Shown in pieces: positions 12,776 to 27,429 of a DNA stretch of 64,000 bases; the first letter of the stretch is position 1; every line of letters starts with the position of its first letter. Origin of the DNA: Rhea pennata (taxonomy: Eukaryota; Chordata; Aves; Rheiformes; Rheidae); NCBI RefSeq assembly GCF_028389875.1, contig NC_084674.1, positions 11,131,501 to 11,195,500 of the forward strand. The letters are read 5' to 3'. The notes beneath the pieces are model-generated. The model was not told where the DNA came from. It saw only the letters and a list, made by a program, of their open reading frames with translations, and made no database searches. The position numbers were made by a program, and so were the translations under genes.

Positions 12776-15700
12776 CCACTAAGAGTATTTGCGTAACTAT
12801 GCATTTTAAGGCCAAAAATAACCTACTGGTGATCTGACTTTCCACCTAACAAAGACTGGAAAAATCTCACCTAGTCATTTCTATACTTGGCATTGCAGCT
12901 TACAAATGAACTAGCCTGCGTTTGTCTAATATAGTCCACAGATCAGCATAGGATTTCCCACAGTTCTGTGGGGAAAATTTAAAATCATGTAATAGACTGT
13001 AGCGTAAAGGTCCCAAAGCAGCACCAACCCAAGCCTTTAAGTTTTCACAGCAATCAGAGTACATTTAGTAGTTTTTATGAAAACAGTGCAGAACTTCTCT
13101 AGAACTGTATAAAACACTTTCTCAGAAGCCTCTGGAGGATGTTGCAAAGTACCTAAGTGAAGCTCCAGCTCTAACTACATCTTCAAGGGAGACTCCTTCA
13201 CTGCATAAGTGGACACTTAAAAGATTAGCTTCCCCATAATTTCATCTTAATAAAATATGGAATTGTAGCAAACATTGATATAATTTTAAATAACTTTCAC
13301 ATTCATAGTACTAACATTTATCAGTACCCATCTTTATCACTATTTTTACTTAGCAATACATTCACAGCTTCTATGTTTATCCGACTACCTAAGCAAGGAC
13401 GTCCATCATCCCTTAGCTAGCAGAACATATCTTTCAACTTACACAGGCTAGTCCAAACAAAGCTTACCAGTGCTTGCTTCAGTCACTAGCAAGGATCTCC
13501 CCCACACCACAGAAAAAACGTGGTTACATAAACAAAGAATTAAGGTGGTCATATATTTGCCCAAACAAAACCATGCCATGGTAGTCAAGTTAACCCCCTT
13601 CCTTAAGGGATAGCTATTTGAAATCACAGCAGCTAAGAAAAGGGCTGTACTTAGTTTAACAGTATAAACTACTACACTAAAATTAGTGATGTTAGCTAGG
13701 AGCCGGTGGTCCTCTCACCATATATTCTTCCCTAATCATCTACTTGTGGCCCTGTCAGAGACGAGCAATACCTCCAAAGCTGACCCAGGAGAGCCACTTT
13801 GGTTCTCACATTATGTTCTCAGTTCTTACTCCTGACTAAAGTTATCAGTGCCATGTTCCCTGCTGACAGCTAGGAAACTCTTTAACCTGCAAGCTTGTGG
13901 AACAGAATCCACACACACACAAAAAAAATCCCATTGCATGAGTAAATGAGGCTTGACAACATGATGGAGTAAGTTTCAGGAGTATGAAGGCATTCTCAAG
14001 GAGATGGGCAGCCTGTTACAGCTTCACGTAAGCATAAAGGACACTGGTTTGCAGCATTCAGGAGGGAGATGTTCCACTGTTTAGATTAGATGCATTTGGT
14101 GCAATGACAAGTACATCACAGCTAGATGAATTTCAGCTGTAACAAAACACTGCATACTAGAAGAAAACTATAAACTCTTCCCTTCAGGCCAGCATTCCTA
14201 CTCTGCACCATTCCTCCTTTTCTCTTCAAAGAGAAGTGAAGATACTGAATCTCCCTAAAACAAAATACTAACCAGAAAGTGTACAGGACTTCACTCTAAC
14301 CAAGAGAAATTTCACATCCATCAGTCATCTCAGGATTAATTTGTTTTTGTCAGCATGGAAAAAGCTGAGAACTATCAAAGTCTCAGCTGTGTAACAATTA
14401 GACAGGAGAATAATTTCAACAAAGAAGGAAAACAACAAAGAAAACAAAAACTTCCTGAATCACGCAATTAGACTTCATATACACTAAGCATCCACAAACA
14501 GTTTGCTGAAGATACTGTGAAGGCCTCTTACAGGTTATCAGTCCTGATGACTGCAAATCAGTAGCAACATTGTTCTTAATCTGACCTATCTTGATAGCAT
14601 TACAATGCTAATAAAAACAAACAGGAAAAATACCATGCATCATTACAAGTTTCCCCACCAACAACTCACAGTGGACTTTTTTCACCTATATCCATCATAT
14701 ACTGTACTTACGAGACACCTTTTAACAGCAGTATCAATGGCACCGTTTTATTGTACCATCAGAAGCAGCTAAAGGTATATGCAGAAGCAACACAGCACTG
14801 GCAGTGTCTACGTCCTGTAGTAGGCTAATTGCATTCAAACCTGTAATGGAGGTAAGGGTGAAGATTGGTATGCGTGAGAGAGCCATCTAAAGAAGTCTAA
14901 AAGAGACTATTTGCATCACTAGATCTGGAGTAAAGAAATCCATCTCTTATCTTCGCACCATTAATAAGACGCCCTGTGCAAGCTAATCCTTTTCTTTGAG
15001 CCTTAATCTTCCTATCTGTAAAATCAGAGTAACACTTCTAAGATGTTATATACAGTGCTTTCAGCCAGGCAAATGAAAAGCTAGAGCTAAATCAACAGAT
15101 TTAGTCATCACAAGAATAGGACAAAGTGCCCTCAAAATTTGCATCTGGGACTTTTGGGTGGGGTGGAGGAATAAAAAAAAAACAATAGAATATAAGCCAC
15201 TAGAAATCCAAATACAGATCATATAAAGACATTCAAACCAGCCTCACCTTTCACTGCAGTGATTTCACTTGTTTAATTTCAAATTTGCAACAGGTTGGAA
15301 ACCCACAAGTGCATCCCAGAGGCAGCCGTCTCCCAACAAGCAGGGATAATCAGTTGAACTGGAGAGATTTTTTAAATCTATTTAGTTAAGCCAGTACAAT
15401 TTTTCAGAGAAAAATTTACATAAAACCCTCTCAACACCAACAGAACTCCATAGCAATCCTCGTTGTTCAAAACAGATTTTTATTATTTTAAACCCACCTA
15501 CTATCTCTGTAAAACGACTCTTAACAGTTTGAGTAATTTAATTTTACCCCCTCCAAAAAAGTTTCCATCACTTTCAAGTATGTATCAAGGCCATTTACGC
15601 CCTCCCTCACAATCTTGTCTTCATGTAAAACTGAAATACCAGAATTCCTTCAAAACATTGCCCCTACACTAACTCTCATGGGAACAGTCTATTATCACTC

Positions 15701-18700
15701 AGAAAAAGGAGCAAATCCTTCAACTCTGACACGAGAGGAGTGACAGCAAGCTAGAAACTTTTTTGCAAGACCAGTTTTCTCCTAAATCATCCCCATTCAT
15801 GTTCAGTGTGTGATATGGCAAAGCCAGAATTTTCAGCTGAAGTATTTTACCCAAAGAATCCTTGCTGCATCTTTATACAGTTCTTTGAAAACCAGGGCAG
15901 TTGCATCAACATCTGGATCAGCCATTTCATTTTTTCCTGCTCATTTAAGATACCCTTTCTTCATGTGCAACTCCAATGAATTTCTGCTGATTGCAGTTTC
16001 AAACTATCAGTTCTAATCCGCATCCAAAAAGGCCTAACGACAGCATGTTCCAATGCATACTCACACTTTCAGAACGTGTTAGCACTTTATTTTTCATTAC
16101 TTTATTACTTCTAACTGCTTACATAAGAACTAGAAATACAGGAGCATGAAGTAGAAATTGTGATGCATACTAATTTTACTACTGCATTTGCTGGTGGTTT
16201 GTGAGGAAAATTGTTTCCCAGTTAGTAAACTTGTGGTCTTCTTACATGTTTCATATATTGAATTTTCAAGAGGATATTCTGAATCTGTAGTGGCTTAAGA
16301 GAATCCACCAAATAGTGGTTCTGCTGCCAAGCACAAGAATATTTGTGCTCCAACTCTTAAAAAGCTCTTACTGACCCACATTGCATTCAGAGTGTTTTGG
16401 GAACTAACCTGGAAAAGTAAAAGGCACCATCCGTCTCCCAGCACTAACAAATGGCAACACCCACAGCTGTGCAAAGGACACAATCAGTTCAAGAACTCTG
16501 CATCCGAGTATCTTCCACCTTAGCTAAAGCATCCAAGAACAGCCTTTTTTTTTGAATGAAAAAATTTTGGGAGGAGTCAGGGAAGGAGGTTTGAGGCGTT
16601 TTCTTTATATATTTGGCAAGTTATACTGGGGCAGCTTTAACTTCAAAGATCTTCCTACTGAAGAGATTCTTGTGTAGCTGGGTAGGTCTAGGACAGGACA
16701 CACCAAAACGTCACAAAGTCGATTCCTCAGTGAAACTTTCCACCTTCTGGCAGTCCTGTCGGATAAAGAAAGTGCCCAGCTGTGGGTACGCAGTTTGGGG
16801 AGCGCAGGAGGGAAAGTGGACAGTAACCACGCAGTAACTACACCTGCACATGTCACCCTACAAGTCACCTAGGTGTTCCGCACCCAAGCAACAGACTCAG
16901 CTACTTCACTGCAATGCCAGAACAACTGCCATCACTGGCAAGGCACAGCACAGCAAACATAACTGTTGCAACTGTTTGGGTTGGTTTATTGTACTTCTTG
17001 CAGCATGATTGTTTTGGGGGCTATTTGTGAAAGTTTCATTTTTTTTTAAATAATGAAATAAGAGATTACCCTCAAGGCAGATGAGCTTTCTTATTTTCAA
17101 GAGGTAGCATTCATGCCCAGCGTTAATTCTTGTGCAGTAGCAGGTATTTGGAGGTGGCATGACATGCTGCCATTTAAACAATTTCATCCAAACTGAAATT
17201 GCCAAAACACTGCCTCAAGTTCTTCTAGACCAAATGGTCTAACTAGGTAAGAAACTAAAAGCCTCAATATATTATAAGCTGGTGCAATGGGATTTGAAGT
17301 ACACAGACAAAAGCTCTACTTCAAATGAAAGCTGCTACAGCTAAGTTCTATACATTCAAGAAATAGGCTTTGAGTTTCCACTGCAACTAGCATTGCCTCA
17401 TTTAAGTTTTTGCAACGTTCCAGTCTCATTCACATCTGTACATTCTTTTCAGTAAAGCTATATTTTCATTACTATGATTTTTATTATTCTATTTTTTATA
17501 CATCTGATTGACAACATACCCTCAGTAATTCATGATTTTCTGCAGTGCCTCAATATTTTACAAGTCATAATACTGGCAAGCTACTGCAAAATAAAAACTT
17601 CCTAATTATCAGGTAAGAAAGGATAATGAATATTGTGATGCGTTTATTTATACAGAATTGTAATAGTTGCATACCAGTTAATATTTTGCTATTTTCCAAA
17701 ATGAGGATCACTTCAACTCACTGCGATACTAACTTTCTGCAAAAATACACTTAAAAGAATTTACTATTTTAAAAGCAAAGTTAAGCACCATGATTCAGTT
17801 ATAACACCGCTCAAACACCACAAATAATGTCTACATTAAAACTTAATTCTGACCACCTTACTGAAGGAACAAGAACAGAAAGGAAAGACTACACTAGCAA
17901 TTTTCAACCAGAGAACTATAGGTTTGTCTAAAGAAAACACTTCACATACAGCAACCAAGGATATAAACCTACAGCACGTCATAGATGCCACAGCAGCCCC
18001 TTCAGTGGACAGGCAGAGGGGACAGTAGTTCACTTTCCTTTAAAAGAGAAGTGTGAAGTTACATGAGACAGCTTGAGCTGACTATACAGTACTCTGCCAC
18101 CAAAAAGCAGAGACCCTGATCCCCTTCCCCATCATTCCCCATCATATCCTCTGTGCTTCCACCCATATGTTCTCCCCTACGAATTTTGTGAGAGCTCTGG
18201 AAGCTTATCAAATCTCTTTGTGAGCCAATTCAACTCACTATCTTTGCAAAAAAATCATCCAGCAAAAACAAAACATAAAAAAACAGAATAGCTTTCTGCT
18301 AGGTTAGCAAGCTGAACTGGTTCAGAAAGGGATCCCAACAAGAACCAGAGCTGGCATGATAGAAAAGGCAGAACTATCTGCTGGGGCGGGGGGGAGGAAG
18401 GAAGGGGGAGCCAAACTCTCCCCAGTCAGCAGCAGAGCCATTAGATCTACTCAGCTGTCTCATGTAGCTTCACCTGGGGTAACCTCACACTCAGGGTGCA
18501 GTTCTGCAATAGTTTAAAGCTGACTTCAGCTGGCACTGCTTTCATGCAGCCTCCCCATCTCCGTCCTGCTCTGCTGCTATCCTGACTCCACAGCAAGGCA
18601 GTTCAGAGAGAAGCCAGCAGAAAACTCAAACTTCAAAAAATGAAACATGTTTATTTTAAGCCAGGAAGCCTTCCTGAGTAGTTCACTAGAGGGGCAGACG

Positions 18701-21700
18701 TTTGCCAGAGGAGAGGCAGAAGTCAGAGTGGCAAAGTAAGCAGGACTGTGGTAACACCACATCAGGCCAGCTTGAATTGCCACGGGACCATATCATTAAC
18801 GTGTAACAGAAACCTCCACAAAGCTGTGCAAAAAATAAAATGCCCATTTCAGCCTAACATGCACAAATTTTCATGCAGAAGCAAATCCCGAGGCGCACGT
18901 TGGAAGAACCGCACGACAAAGCAAGTCTGCAGCAAGCTCAGAACCTGGCTTTCACTGTCTAAGCATCCTCGTTCCATGCCAACTTCCAGGCCGTCTTCAT
19001 GCTCAACACCCTTGAAATTCATGAAACTGCAACAGGAACTTTGAATCAGAAATAAGTTCTTCTCTACAGTTAACCAGATCCTACTTAACTTAATCAAGCA
19101 GTTCTCTTTTCTTCAAAAGTTCACCTTAGCCATATTTTCAGGGAAGTTCCAGATCTCACTGCTGTGGCAGATGTTAATTTACAGCTACATTACTGAAAGC
19201 ATTCTTGCTGCACAACTATAAATTGTTTGGCCCTAATGCCACCAATAAACAGGAAATAATTTGTTTTACTGTCTTTAGTTACAGGCCACACGGATTTAAA
19301 AGTTTCATACATTCTTCCATTAATTTAAACAGACTACAAGTTTTTATAAATTGATACTGCAGTTCAGGTTGAGACACGCTTACTATTTTAAGTGTTTCAC
19401 GTTGAATCCCCAGGGCACTTCGTTTCCTGAATCAGTGGTTCTCGATCTTTTTCCAGTGTATTCTTTCCTTCCTACAAGCAAGGATACAGTCCCATTTCTC
19501 CACTCTCTCCTGTAAAAATCATTTGAGAATTACTTATTGGGAGCAGCTTCCACACAGGCCTCCTGAAGGGGTACACTGCTAGGGAGCAGCTAAGAGCACT
19601 GCCAGAAGACACAACTCCGGCACGAGCAGAGCTGGGAAGCAGAGTCATGCTGAGAAATGCTCCTCTGTTCCTATTCTCTGCACTACTTGGCTGGAGCTGT
19701 ATCTCTCTCAGAAGCAAATTTCTTTCCTTCTTTCAGTCCAAACAAAGTGGTCTTAAGTGGTCTTCCTTATCCGAATGTTTTCATGCAATACAATCCTCAA
19801 ATAAAAAACAAAGAGCAGAAGAACAGCAACTATTCAATTATTTTTATGATAGAAAGTCTATGCAAAACCAAGAGACTATCAACAGATTGAAATTCAAAGC
19901 TTCAACTTTTTTTAAAAAAATGAATCACCATTAACAGGCATGTTCTGTTAAAAAGTTTCACGGCATGGTCTCAGATTCATTCCCTATCAAGGACTTGCAT
20001 TTCAGACTGGCTCACTTCAAAGCCAAGAGTATTCTTCTTAGTATCAGACCTGCAAGCTCTTTTCTGTGCCACTGGCTTAATAGCTGAAAAGTTTGGTCTT
20101 CTTGATCAACAAGGATGCAGAGGAAAACCCAGCACAATATCATGGAGTGGTATGAGCTCTGCAAGGACAACAGGAATAAGCCTGAGTCAGTAAATGAGCA
20201 GCTACCAAAAAACACGCAGTATCTTATTTCCAGTGTTAATACGATTGCAATTTTAATCACATTCTAAATATGAATACATCAAAAGCATTGCCACTTTTCA
20301 ACTTAAAAGCCATTTTGAATTACTTCAGGGCTGAAAGATTTTGTTTTTAAAATTCACATTTTGTCTCAAAAGGTGCTTATAAGTTTTTTTTTTAATAAGC
20401 TAAATTAGAATAAGCAAAAAAAGTTTGCTGTCTTAAACTGCACAGACCTGCCAGCTTAGGATACCTCCAGTGCTAAACTTAGGTCTTCCATAACCCTCAG
20501 GGAAGAATACAATACCTAGCTATGTTACCTAGTTTATAAGGAATAAACTTTAGCAAAACTAACAGATGACTTTCAAACTTTATTCTAAAAGCCAGGTTCC
20601 TGGCTATTTCTTAGAGTAGGTGTTTCTCAGTACAACTGTTTTACTTTCCACCCTGTTCATTCTCCCCTTTTCTTAACATTTGCTGAATACAGGAGTACTA
20701 GATTCCTGACCACAAAAGAAATTATTTCTCATGCTCACTGAAAGCTTGCCAGTCATTCAAACTTCTGACAAGTCCTCGCACATTTTCCCACCTTGAAGCC
20801 TGAGCCCATCAGCACACTTTTCTGAATGCTTCCCATATTGCTCAAATAAGTTACTTTCCTCCTACCAAACCTCCCAAAATCCAAACTCATCAAGATGACT
20901 TTTCTTCCTCATATTGCTTTAAAATATAATTTGTGTGCATTTGCCTGCTTACACATTTAAATTATCTTTAATGATCATGAAGTTCAGATTTACAATTTAA
21001 ACAATGACAGTAACACTTCTGTGGGGTCTTTGGCAACAAAAACTAGTGTTCAAATTATTACTCATCACAAAATTCTCCTTTTGGGCTGCAGCTTTTCAAG
21101 TTTGGACTCATCAGTTAGTTGAAATGAGGTAAAAATAAAAATCCCTTTTGCTATTTTTGTTACAGGAAAATAATACTTCACCACTAGCTTAGAGGTGGAG
21201 AGGGGAGATGAACAAGAATCTCCTGATTTGTCATATAGGTCATCCTCTGAGAAAAAGAGTAACTTTGCTAATTATAGAAAAAAATTAAACGAGGAGCAGT
21301 TGAAAAAAAACTGTTTCTCAGCCTGCTCAGTGGGCATTAGCCATGATTTCAGCAGCTTAGCAAGTCCCACCCCTTTGCAAGCTCAGCGGGGAGGCCAGGA
21401 GAACTGCACATTCTCCCTGCTCAGCAGGGACAGGGGCCGCCGCTCGGATGACTTGCTGCAGGAATACTGGAAAATTGCCACCAAAATAGCAAATTGTTAA
21501 ATAAAAATAATAATAATATTAATAAAAAACCCGCAGCAACTTAAGTGAGGAATTGAGAAAACTGAAAAAGTGAAAAACTCAGCTCCCGTAGTTTCAAGAA
21601 GATGTTGAACTCTTGCTGCACTACAGTCCCGGGCAACTCATTCCCTCCCCCCTACACCGACCAAAATAAGCAAAAGATTTAGGTTAAGATAGATTTATGC

Positions 21701-24539
21701 AAAATTGTTTTGCTACTTATATGGTTAAATTAGAGACTACTATGAACTCTTGCCACAACTCATTCATGTAGGCCAAAGACTGACTCTGAAATCCCTAACA
21801 GTTCTAACAATCATAGCTGGTTTTTTTTTTTTGGGGGGGGGGGGAGGAGAGCAAAAAAACTAAATTGACAAATATAATGCAATAATTATTTATTTTTCAA
21901 TCAAATAACAGCTCAATTTTCATATAGGCAACTAAGATTTAATATCTCACATGCTATATACATTTAAGCATATACTTTAATACTTTCAGCTGAAGTACTA
22001 TTACTTTACCTTCTATTAAAAAAAAAAAAACTTTTGCCTATCACAACTTTTCTTATATACTGAAAATAACACAAGATTTCATTGGCAAGGTTTCTAGGTT
22101 ACATACACAAGCAGCACCAGAGTAAGAATGCAAGTGTGCAATAATACAGTAATATTGCCATGAAAACAATCATTTTTCAATTTTCAAATCTCAGAGCACT
22201 CATTATGTTTGCCCTACTACTGCCAGAATAGATAGAAACATTCTTATTTCATCACATCATTCAAAACAAGTTTGTAGAAGCTTGCTCCATCCAAAATGGG
22301 AGAAAGCACAGGCAAGTCAGACTACATAAATTACATTATCAGGATATTACACATTAAGCTTAGTCCTCCCTCACATGCTTTGCACGTGAGATTTTTAACC
22401 TAAAATGCTTTTTTATTTCATAGAACACTCGGAAAACTTAAATCAATATCCCCAACCCCCCCAAAAAAGCATAAACTTTTGGGAGATCCAGTTCAACAAC
22501 ATCTCTCTGCTTTGACTTATCACTTCTCAAAGTAAGAACCGGTTGTAACTGAGTACTCTTCCTAAAAAGGGAATTAAATGTATATGCGATTTCACCACCC
22601 CACCTTGGGCTATAATCTCAGATAACATTAACTAAGGAATATTGTATGCAGGATACTTGGAATTTGGCAGTAAAATGAAAGGCCAGCGCCTTGTCAAAGT
22701 GGCATTAGTTATTCAACAGGATGCAAGCGAACAAATTTATTCCCCATTACCATGTACAATCTCTGTAAATTGTAAACAATCTACAGAGACTGTAAAAAAA
22801 GATGAAGGGGCAATGAAGATTACTTGCTGCATTTTATGAAACTGCAGATGCCAGGGTTAGCATCCTCACAAAACTAAGTTCTTTGCTGTTGACACGTTGC
22901 ATTATGCTGCTGGGCAGATACCACGTTCTGCTGCAGAGGTGGATGCATTTTAGGCGCATTTAAAGTTACTCGTTCACCCTACCTTCCAAAACAATTTAGG
23001 TGCTACAGATTCTCAAATACAAGTTACTGTACAAGTTTTGCATCTAGAGCCTTACTGCTGCCTGCCAAGTGAGTTTAAGAGCATATTTGATCTCTTTCAC
23101 ATTACTCTGATCCTGGATTTTTTTGCTTCCAGGTAGTAATAATTATGAGTTGATAACCCATGCCAGGAATCGACAGGGAGCAGGGAGAAGGGTTCCCCCT
23201 TCTAGACATTAGTTTGGAAAGATAACAGTTGTTTTCTAATACTAATGCATTTTTCTTTCACATGCTGCCTACCTCAATTAACAATTTTCAGTTAAATCAT
23301 CTTTAACAAACACACTGGAATATGCCAATAGCTTCAATTCAGCAATACAGTATCATATAGACATGGCCAGTGCTGTTAAGTAGATAAGGAAGGCACTCAC
23401 TCTTCCTTAAAAAAAGGAAGCTACTGCACTCAAGTAGGCAGAGCGTGGATAGGAGCTGGCAGATTCCATAATACATAGTCACATCAAAAATGGCCTCCCA
23501 CAAACTGTTTCTTCATTAAGCATTTGAGTCAACTGAAAGAGAGGAATCTTTCACACTATTCACAGGATGTTTCATCTCTGTATTCCACAGCAAAGCAGTA
23601 TTTGCCATACATTTTTGACATGCAAGCACACAAGCTGCGGCAGCGGATAGATTCTGTTCTGTATCCAGCAGCAGAGGGAAACTCCTCTAGCTGCGTGCTG
23701 TTTCCAGTTGCAAAGTTGAGCTGGGCCATTATTTTGACTGTTCTCTAGCCTGTGAATGGAAAATCCCTTCTCAGCATTAGCAGGCTGGTGTCTGCTGCAC
23801 ACACCCACCGCACACAGCAGAAATTCCAGTCAATAAGGCAAGTGGGGCCCAGCCGATGGAAGGGGAGGAAGGAGACATACAAACAATAAGGAAAGCATCT
23901 GGCTCGGTTACTGGCTGGAAAGGAGACTGGAGTTCAAACGAGACATGACTGCAGCCTTCAGTTAACAGGAAGATCATATCAATTCTCACCGTCCTAGTTT
24001 TCACACAAACCAAAATATCTAGGAAAAAAAAACGTAGCTCAGGGTTTCTAGCCCAGGTTCTCAGGCAATGCCATTAGCTACAGAACAACGATGAAACCCA
24101 CTTCATAGGGTTTTATCCTGCTGGACCAGAACATACGCTCTTCTACTTTGGACCTGTGGAAACAGCCTCAGAAGTAAAGCCCTTTCCTGAATGCGAGCCA
24201 GCCATCTCCTCACCACCACACTAATGGAGGCTGCTCTGCTGTCCTTCCCTGGAGATAGCAGCCAAGTCTACTGAAGCTTCTCTCATAGCAACCAGAGCTC
24301 CAGAGCCAACAGCAGCTGCTGTCACTGCCTTGAACGCTTCCCCACAAGATCCAGAACCGAGCAACACCCTCCCCTCCGCACCTCTCCAGCAAAGACCAGA
24401 AGGCTGGCAACAAGATGACTTCCCAGGTCAACCACAAGAAAAAAAAAAAATCCAGTATTTCCTATATAATAAAAAGAGAAATCTCCTCTTTCTACTGAAA
24501 AAAAAAAGGAAAATTCTTTTTCTTGTTTTAGATTTTGCC

Positions 24540-26550
24540 TTACAGCAGTAACACTCCAGAACGAGCCGGGGTAGCGGGGAAGGGGGGGGGGGGAATTGTT
24601 TGAAACATGTCAGACACCAACATACCTCCCCCCCCCCCCAGCGCAGGGAGCCTCTCCCTCACCCCTCCGCGCCCCAGGAGGCCGCTGGAGGGTGCGCACA
24701 GACCAATGCCCTTTAAAGGGGCACCGGGGCCGCAGAAAGCGGGCAGAAAGGAAGGAAGGGATAGAAAAATACATGTATATAGAAAAGGGGGGAAAGGAGG
24801 AGCCCACCGGCGTAGCCCAGCTGCCGGCGGAGCAGCGCGGGGGCCACGGCCGCGGCGGCGCCTCCCGCTCGACGGGCACGGCGAGGCCTCGCGCCCCGCT
24901 CGGCCGCTGCCCGCTCCCGGGCACGGCGGCGGCCGAGCGGCGCCCGCCGCCGCCGCCGAGCCCCGGGCGCCCAAGGACGGCCGCGGGCTGCCGTGACCTT
25001 GCCGCGGCCGGCGGGGGAGCGGCGCCGCGAGCCCCCCGGCAGCGGCCGCACGTGCCGGCCGCCGCGCCATGAGAAAGCAGAAAATGCAGGTCAGCTCCCG
25101 CCCCCGCCGCGGCCCCGGGAGGCGGCGGGCAGCGGCCGCGCGCCCCGCGCCAGCCCGCCGCCCCCTCCCGCCGGCCTCCACCGGGCCGCACAGGCCGGAG
25201 CAGCGGACGCGGCGCCTTTCCCCGGCGCTCGCCGCTGGGCGCCCGCGGAACCGCCGCGACCCGCCGGGGCCCGGCGCCGCGGGCAGGCGCGCACCGCCGG
25301 CACCGCCATGATGGCCCGCGCCGCGCCGCGCCTCCCCGCCGGGCCCCCGCGCCGCGCCGCGCCGCCCCCCGCGGCCCGCGCCGCGCCGCCCGGGCATTCC
25401 CTCCCCCGCGGCGCCGCCGCCGGGCCGGCCGGCGCCCTCCGCCCCGCCCGTACCTGGCCGGCCCGTTCCCCGGGCCCCCGCGCGGCACTAGGCCCGGCTC
25501 AGCGCCACGGCGTTTCCTGGGCGGCCGGCGGGAGCGAGCCCCTCGGCGGCGGCCACGGCGCCAGCCCCTCCCCCTGGCGGTGGCGGCAGCGGCGGCGTCT
25601 CCCCAGGCCGGGCGGAAACGGCACTGGGCGCACGGGGATCCCCGGCGCCGGCGCCAGGGGCGCCCCGGGCACGCCCCCTCCCACTCCCCGTTGGCTGCCG
25701 CGGCGCTAAGCCCCGCCCCGCCGGGCTCGCCGCCGCCGCCGGCGCCCCGCCCGCTCGCACTTCCTATTGGCCCCCGCCGCGCCCGGGCGCGCCTGTGCTG
25801 CCGCCTCATTGGGCGCCGCGCGCCAGCTCCGCCGCTCGCCCCACGGCCGCGGCTCCCCATTGGCGGGCCGATCTGCCGGTCGGCCGCGGAGCGGCGATGT
25901 GGGCGGGGGCGGCCGCCGGCGTCGCTGCGGTTCGCCCAGGCGGTCCGCGGCGGTGTCTGCCGGCCCAGGAGCGCTACGTGCCGAGGGGCGGGGCCGGGCG
26001 GGCCCGCCTCGCCCCGCCCCGCCCCCGCCGCGGCGCCGCTCTCCGCGGGGTAACTCCCGCGTCGGGACACGTGGCAGAAAGAAGGGGCGGCGCGGGGCAG
26101 CCGGGATTCCTGGGCGGCAGCCGCCGCGGCGCTGCGCATGCGCGACCTCGGCTCGGGCCGGGGGGGGGAGGGGCACGCGCATGCGCGGCGCGGCGCGCGC
26201 GGGGCCTGCAGCTCGGCACGTCCGCGCCGCGGGGGGAGGCAGCGGCCGGCGGCGGGCGGCCGTGGCGGGGTGGGGGGGGACCCCGGCCTCAGGAGGGCGG
26301 GCAGGAGACCGGCCTCGGCCCGCCCCGTGGGCCCCACGCCTCGTGGGCGGCCGCTCTCGCCTCGGGGCTGCTTGGCGGTGCTTCCCGCCGCTTCCCCGGG
26401 GTCGCGGCCCTTCCCGTGTCACGGTTTTTCCGCCTCCCCCCCCGCAGCAGAGCCGCCTTCCCTGGCAGGAGCGGCCCCCCTCGTGTAACGCTGCCGTGAG
26501 CTTACTATCCGGGGGGAAACCGTGGCTTTCACCCGGAGCAAAAAGGAAAA
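24540..26550. promoter_or_regulatory. Large CpG-island promoter of an unidentified gene
   Basis: About 2 kb of extreme CpG density. ATTGG (CCAAT on the minus strand) occurs at 25,766-25,770, 25,808-25,812 and 25,859-25,863. NRF1-type palindromes TGCGCATGCGCG and CGCGCATGCGCG lie at 26,133-26,144 and 26,176-26,187. A strong minus-strand donor GGCCAG|gtacgg lies at 25,454. The order NRF1, CCAAT, donor suggests a minus-strand start near 25,690 and a short non-coding first exon (about 25,454-25,690). A long intron would then run off to the left. Initiation in both directions is possible. The long frames here (up to 575 codons) overlap on both strands and are compositional. Confidence 0.7.
25454..25690 (-). 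other. Candidate non-coding first exon
   Basis: It is bounded on the minus strand by the strong donor CAG|gtacgg at 25,454 and by a start inferred from the CCAAT boxes 75-175 bases upstream. No in-frame start with a recognisable product is visible, so it would be 5' UTR. The start position is a guess; the donor is what the sequence shows. Confidence 0.35.
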
Positions 26551-27429
26551 TAAGGCACGCAGCTGGACCCTGCTGCTCGCCGGGCCCCGAGTGCCAGACA
26601 AAGGATGTGGGCTGCTGGCCACAAGCCCTTCCTGCGTAGCCCCCGCGCGAGGTGAGGGCCCGGCAGCGGTCCTCTCCCCGTAAGCGAGAGCCACCGGGAC
26701 AGCCGCAGCGGTGGTACGCGGTCGCTCCTGGGAGCGCAAATCTGGAAGGCCAGACGGCGCTGAGCTCCTCAGGAAGGACCCTGTGACATTCGGGAGTGCT
26801 AATACCTGATGTAAAAACTGTCTGTTGTGTCCGTTTTCACTGGAAGAATGCAAAATGCGCCCATGACTGATCTGCCACGATGTTTCTCCAAAGCTGTCAT
26901 TTGGGCATAGCATCCTTTTTACTAAGCAGTCAAAACCAGGTTAAGCATCGCAAACAGCAAGTCAGCATCCTTCTGTCTGCTAGGAAAACTGGAACTCCAG
27001 GCGTTTTGCAAGGAAGTTCAGTCACAAGCTGGAACGTAAATGTTCCTCCCTGCCCTTGCCCTGCATTTAAACAGCATACAGACCTTTGAGATTATAGGAT
27101 ATTAATAGCTAATTTCAAATAATGTTACTACATGAACTGCTGGAAAATGTAGTTTGATAGAAGCAAAGTTTGTATTTGCATGGAAGAACGCCAGGAAAAA
27201 AAAATCATGAAGGCTTAGCAGTATTGCACAAAGGTAGAAGCTGCAGCGATTGCTCCTGTTCCAAAATCACTCAGAGCAGGTGTCTGACACGATGGGAATT
27301 GCAGGCATATAAGCAACCTAGCCGGGGAAGAGCGTGCAAGCAACCAACACCTTACTGGAAGCAACAGGGATCCTGTAAGTGTTGCGGGGTGTGTGTGGGG
27401 GGGAGACGAGGAAGGGAACTTCTGCTTAT
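26551..27429. other. Intergenic stretch between the two CpG islands
   Basis: Ordinary AT/GC-mixed sequence without a recognisable exon or repeat. If the kinase transcript ends here I could not find a clear AATAAA on the minus strand. Confidence 0.4.

Larger units (their letters stand above)
11000..24539. other. Non-coding AT-rich stretch, probable long intron (continued)
   Basis: No exon recognised. It contains the two old CR1 pieces listed separately and a T10G10 tract near 21,821-21,842. A proline/alanine-rich open segment near 24,240-24,440 (plus) resembles nothing I know. Confidence 0.45.

Noticed and set aside
24240-24440. Plus-strand segment reading like a Pro/Ala-rich protein stretch
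   Set aside because: A stop lies shortly upstream (TAA near 24,221), there is no acceptor with a good tract, and it runs into an A-rich repeat. No family match.
24610-26337. 575-codon open frame on the minus strand, with many partner frames on both strands
   Set aside because: The frame is all Arg/Ala/Gly/Pro-rich, overlaps equally long frames on the other strand, and has no known domain. GC-rich islands lack stop codons by composition.
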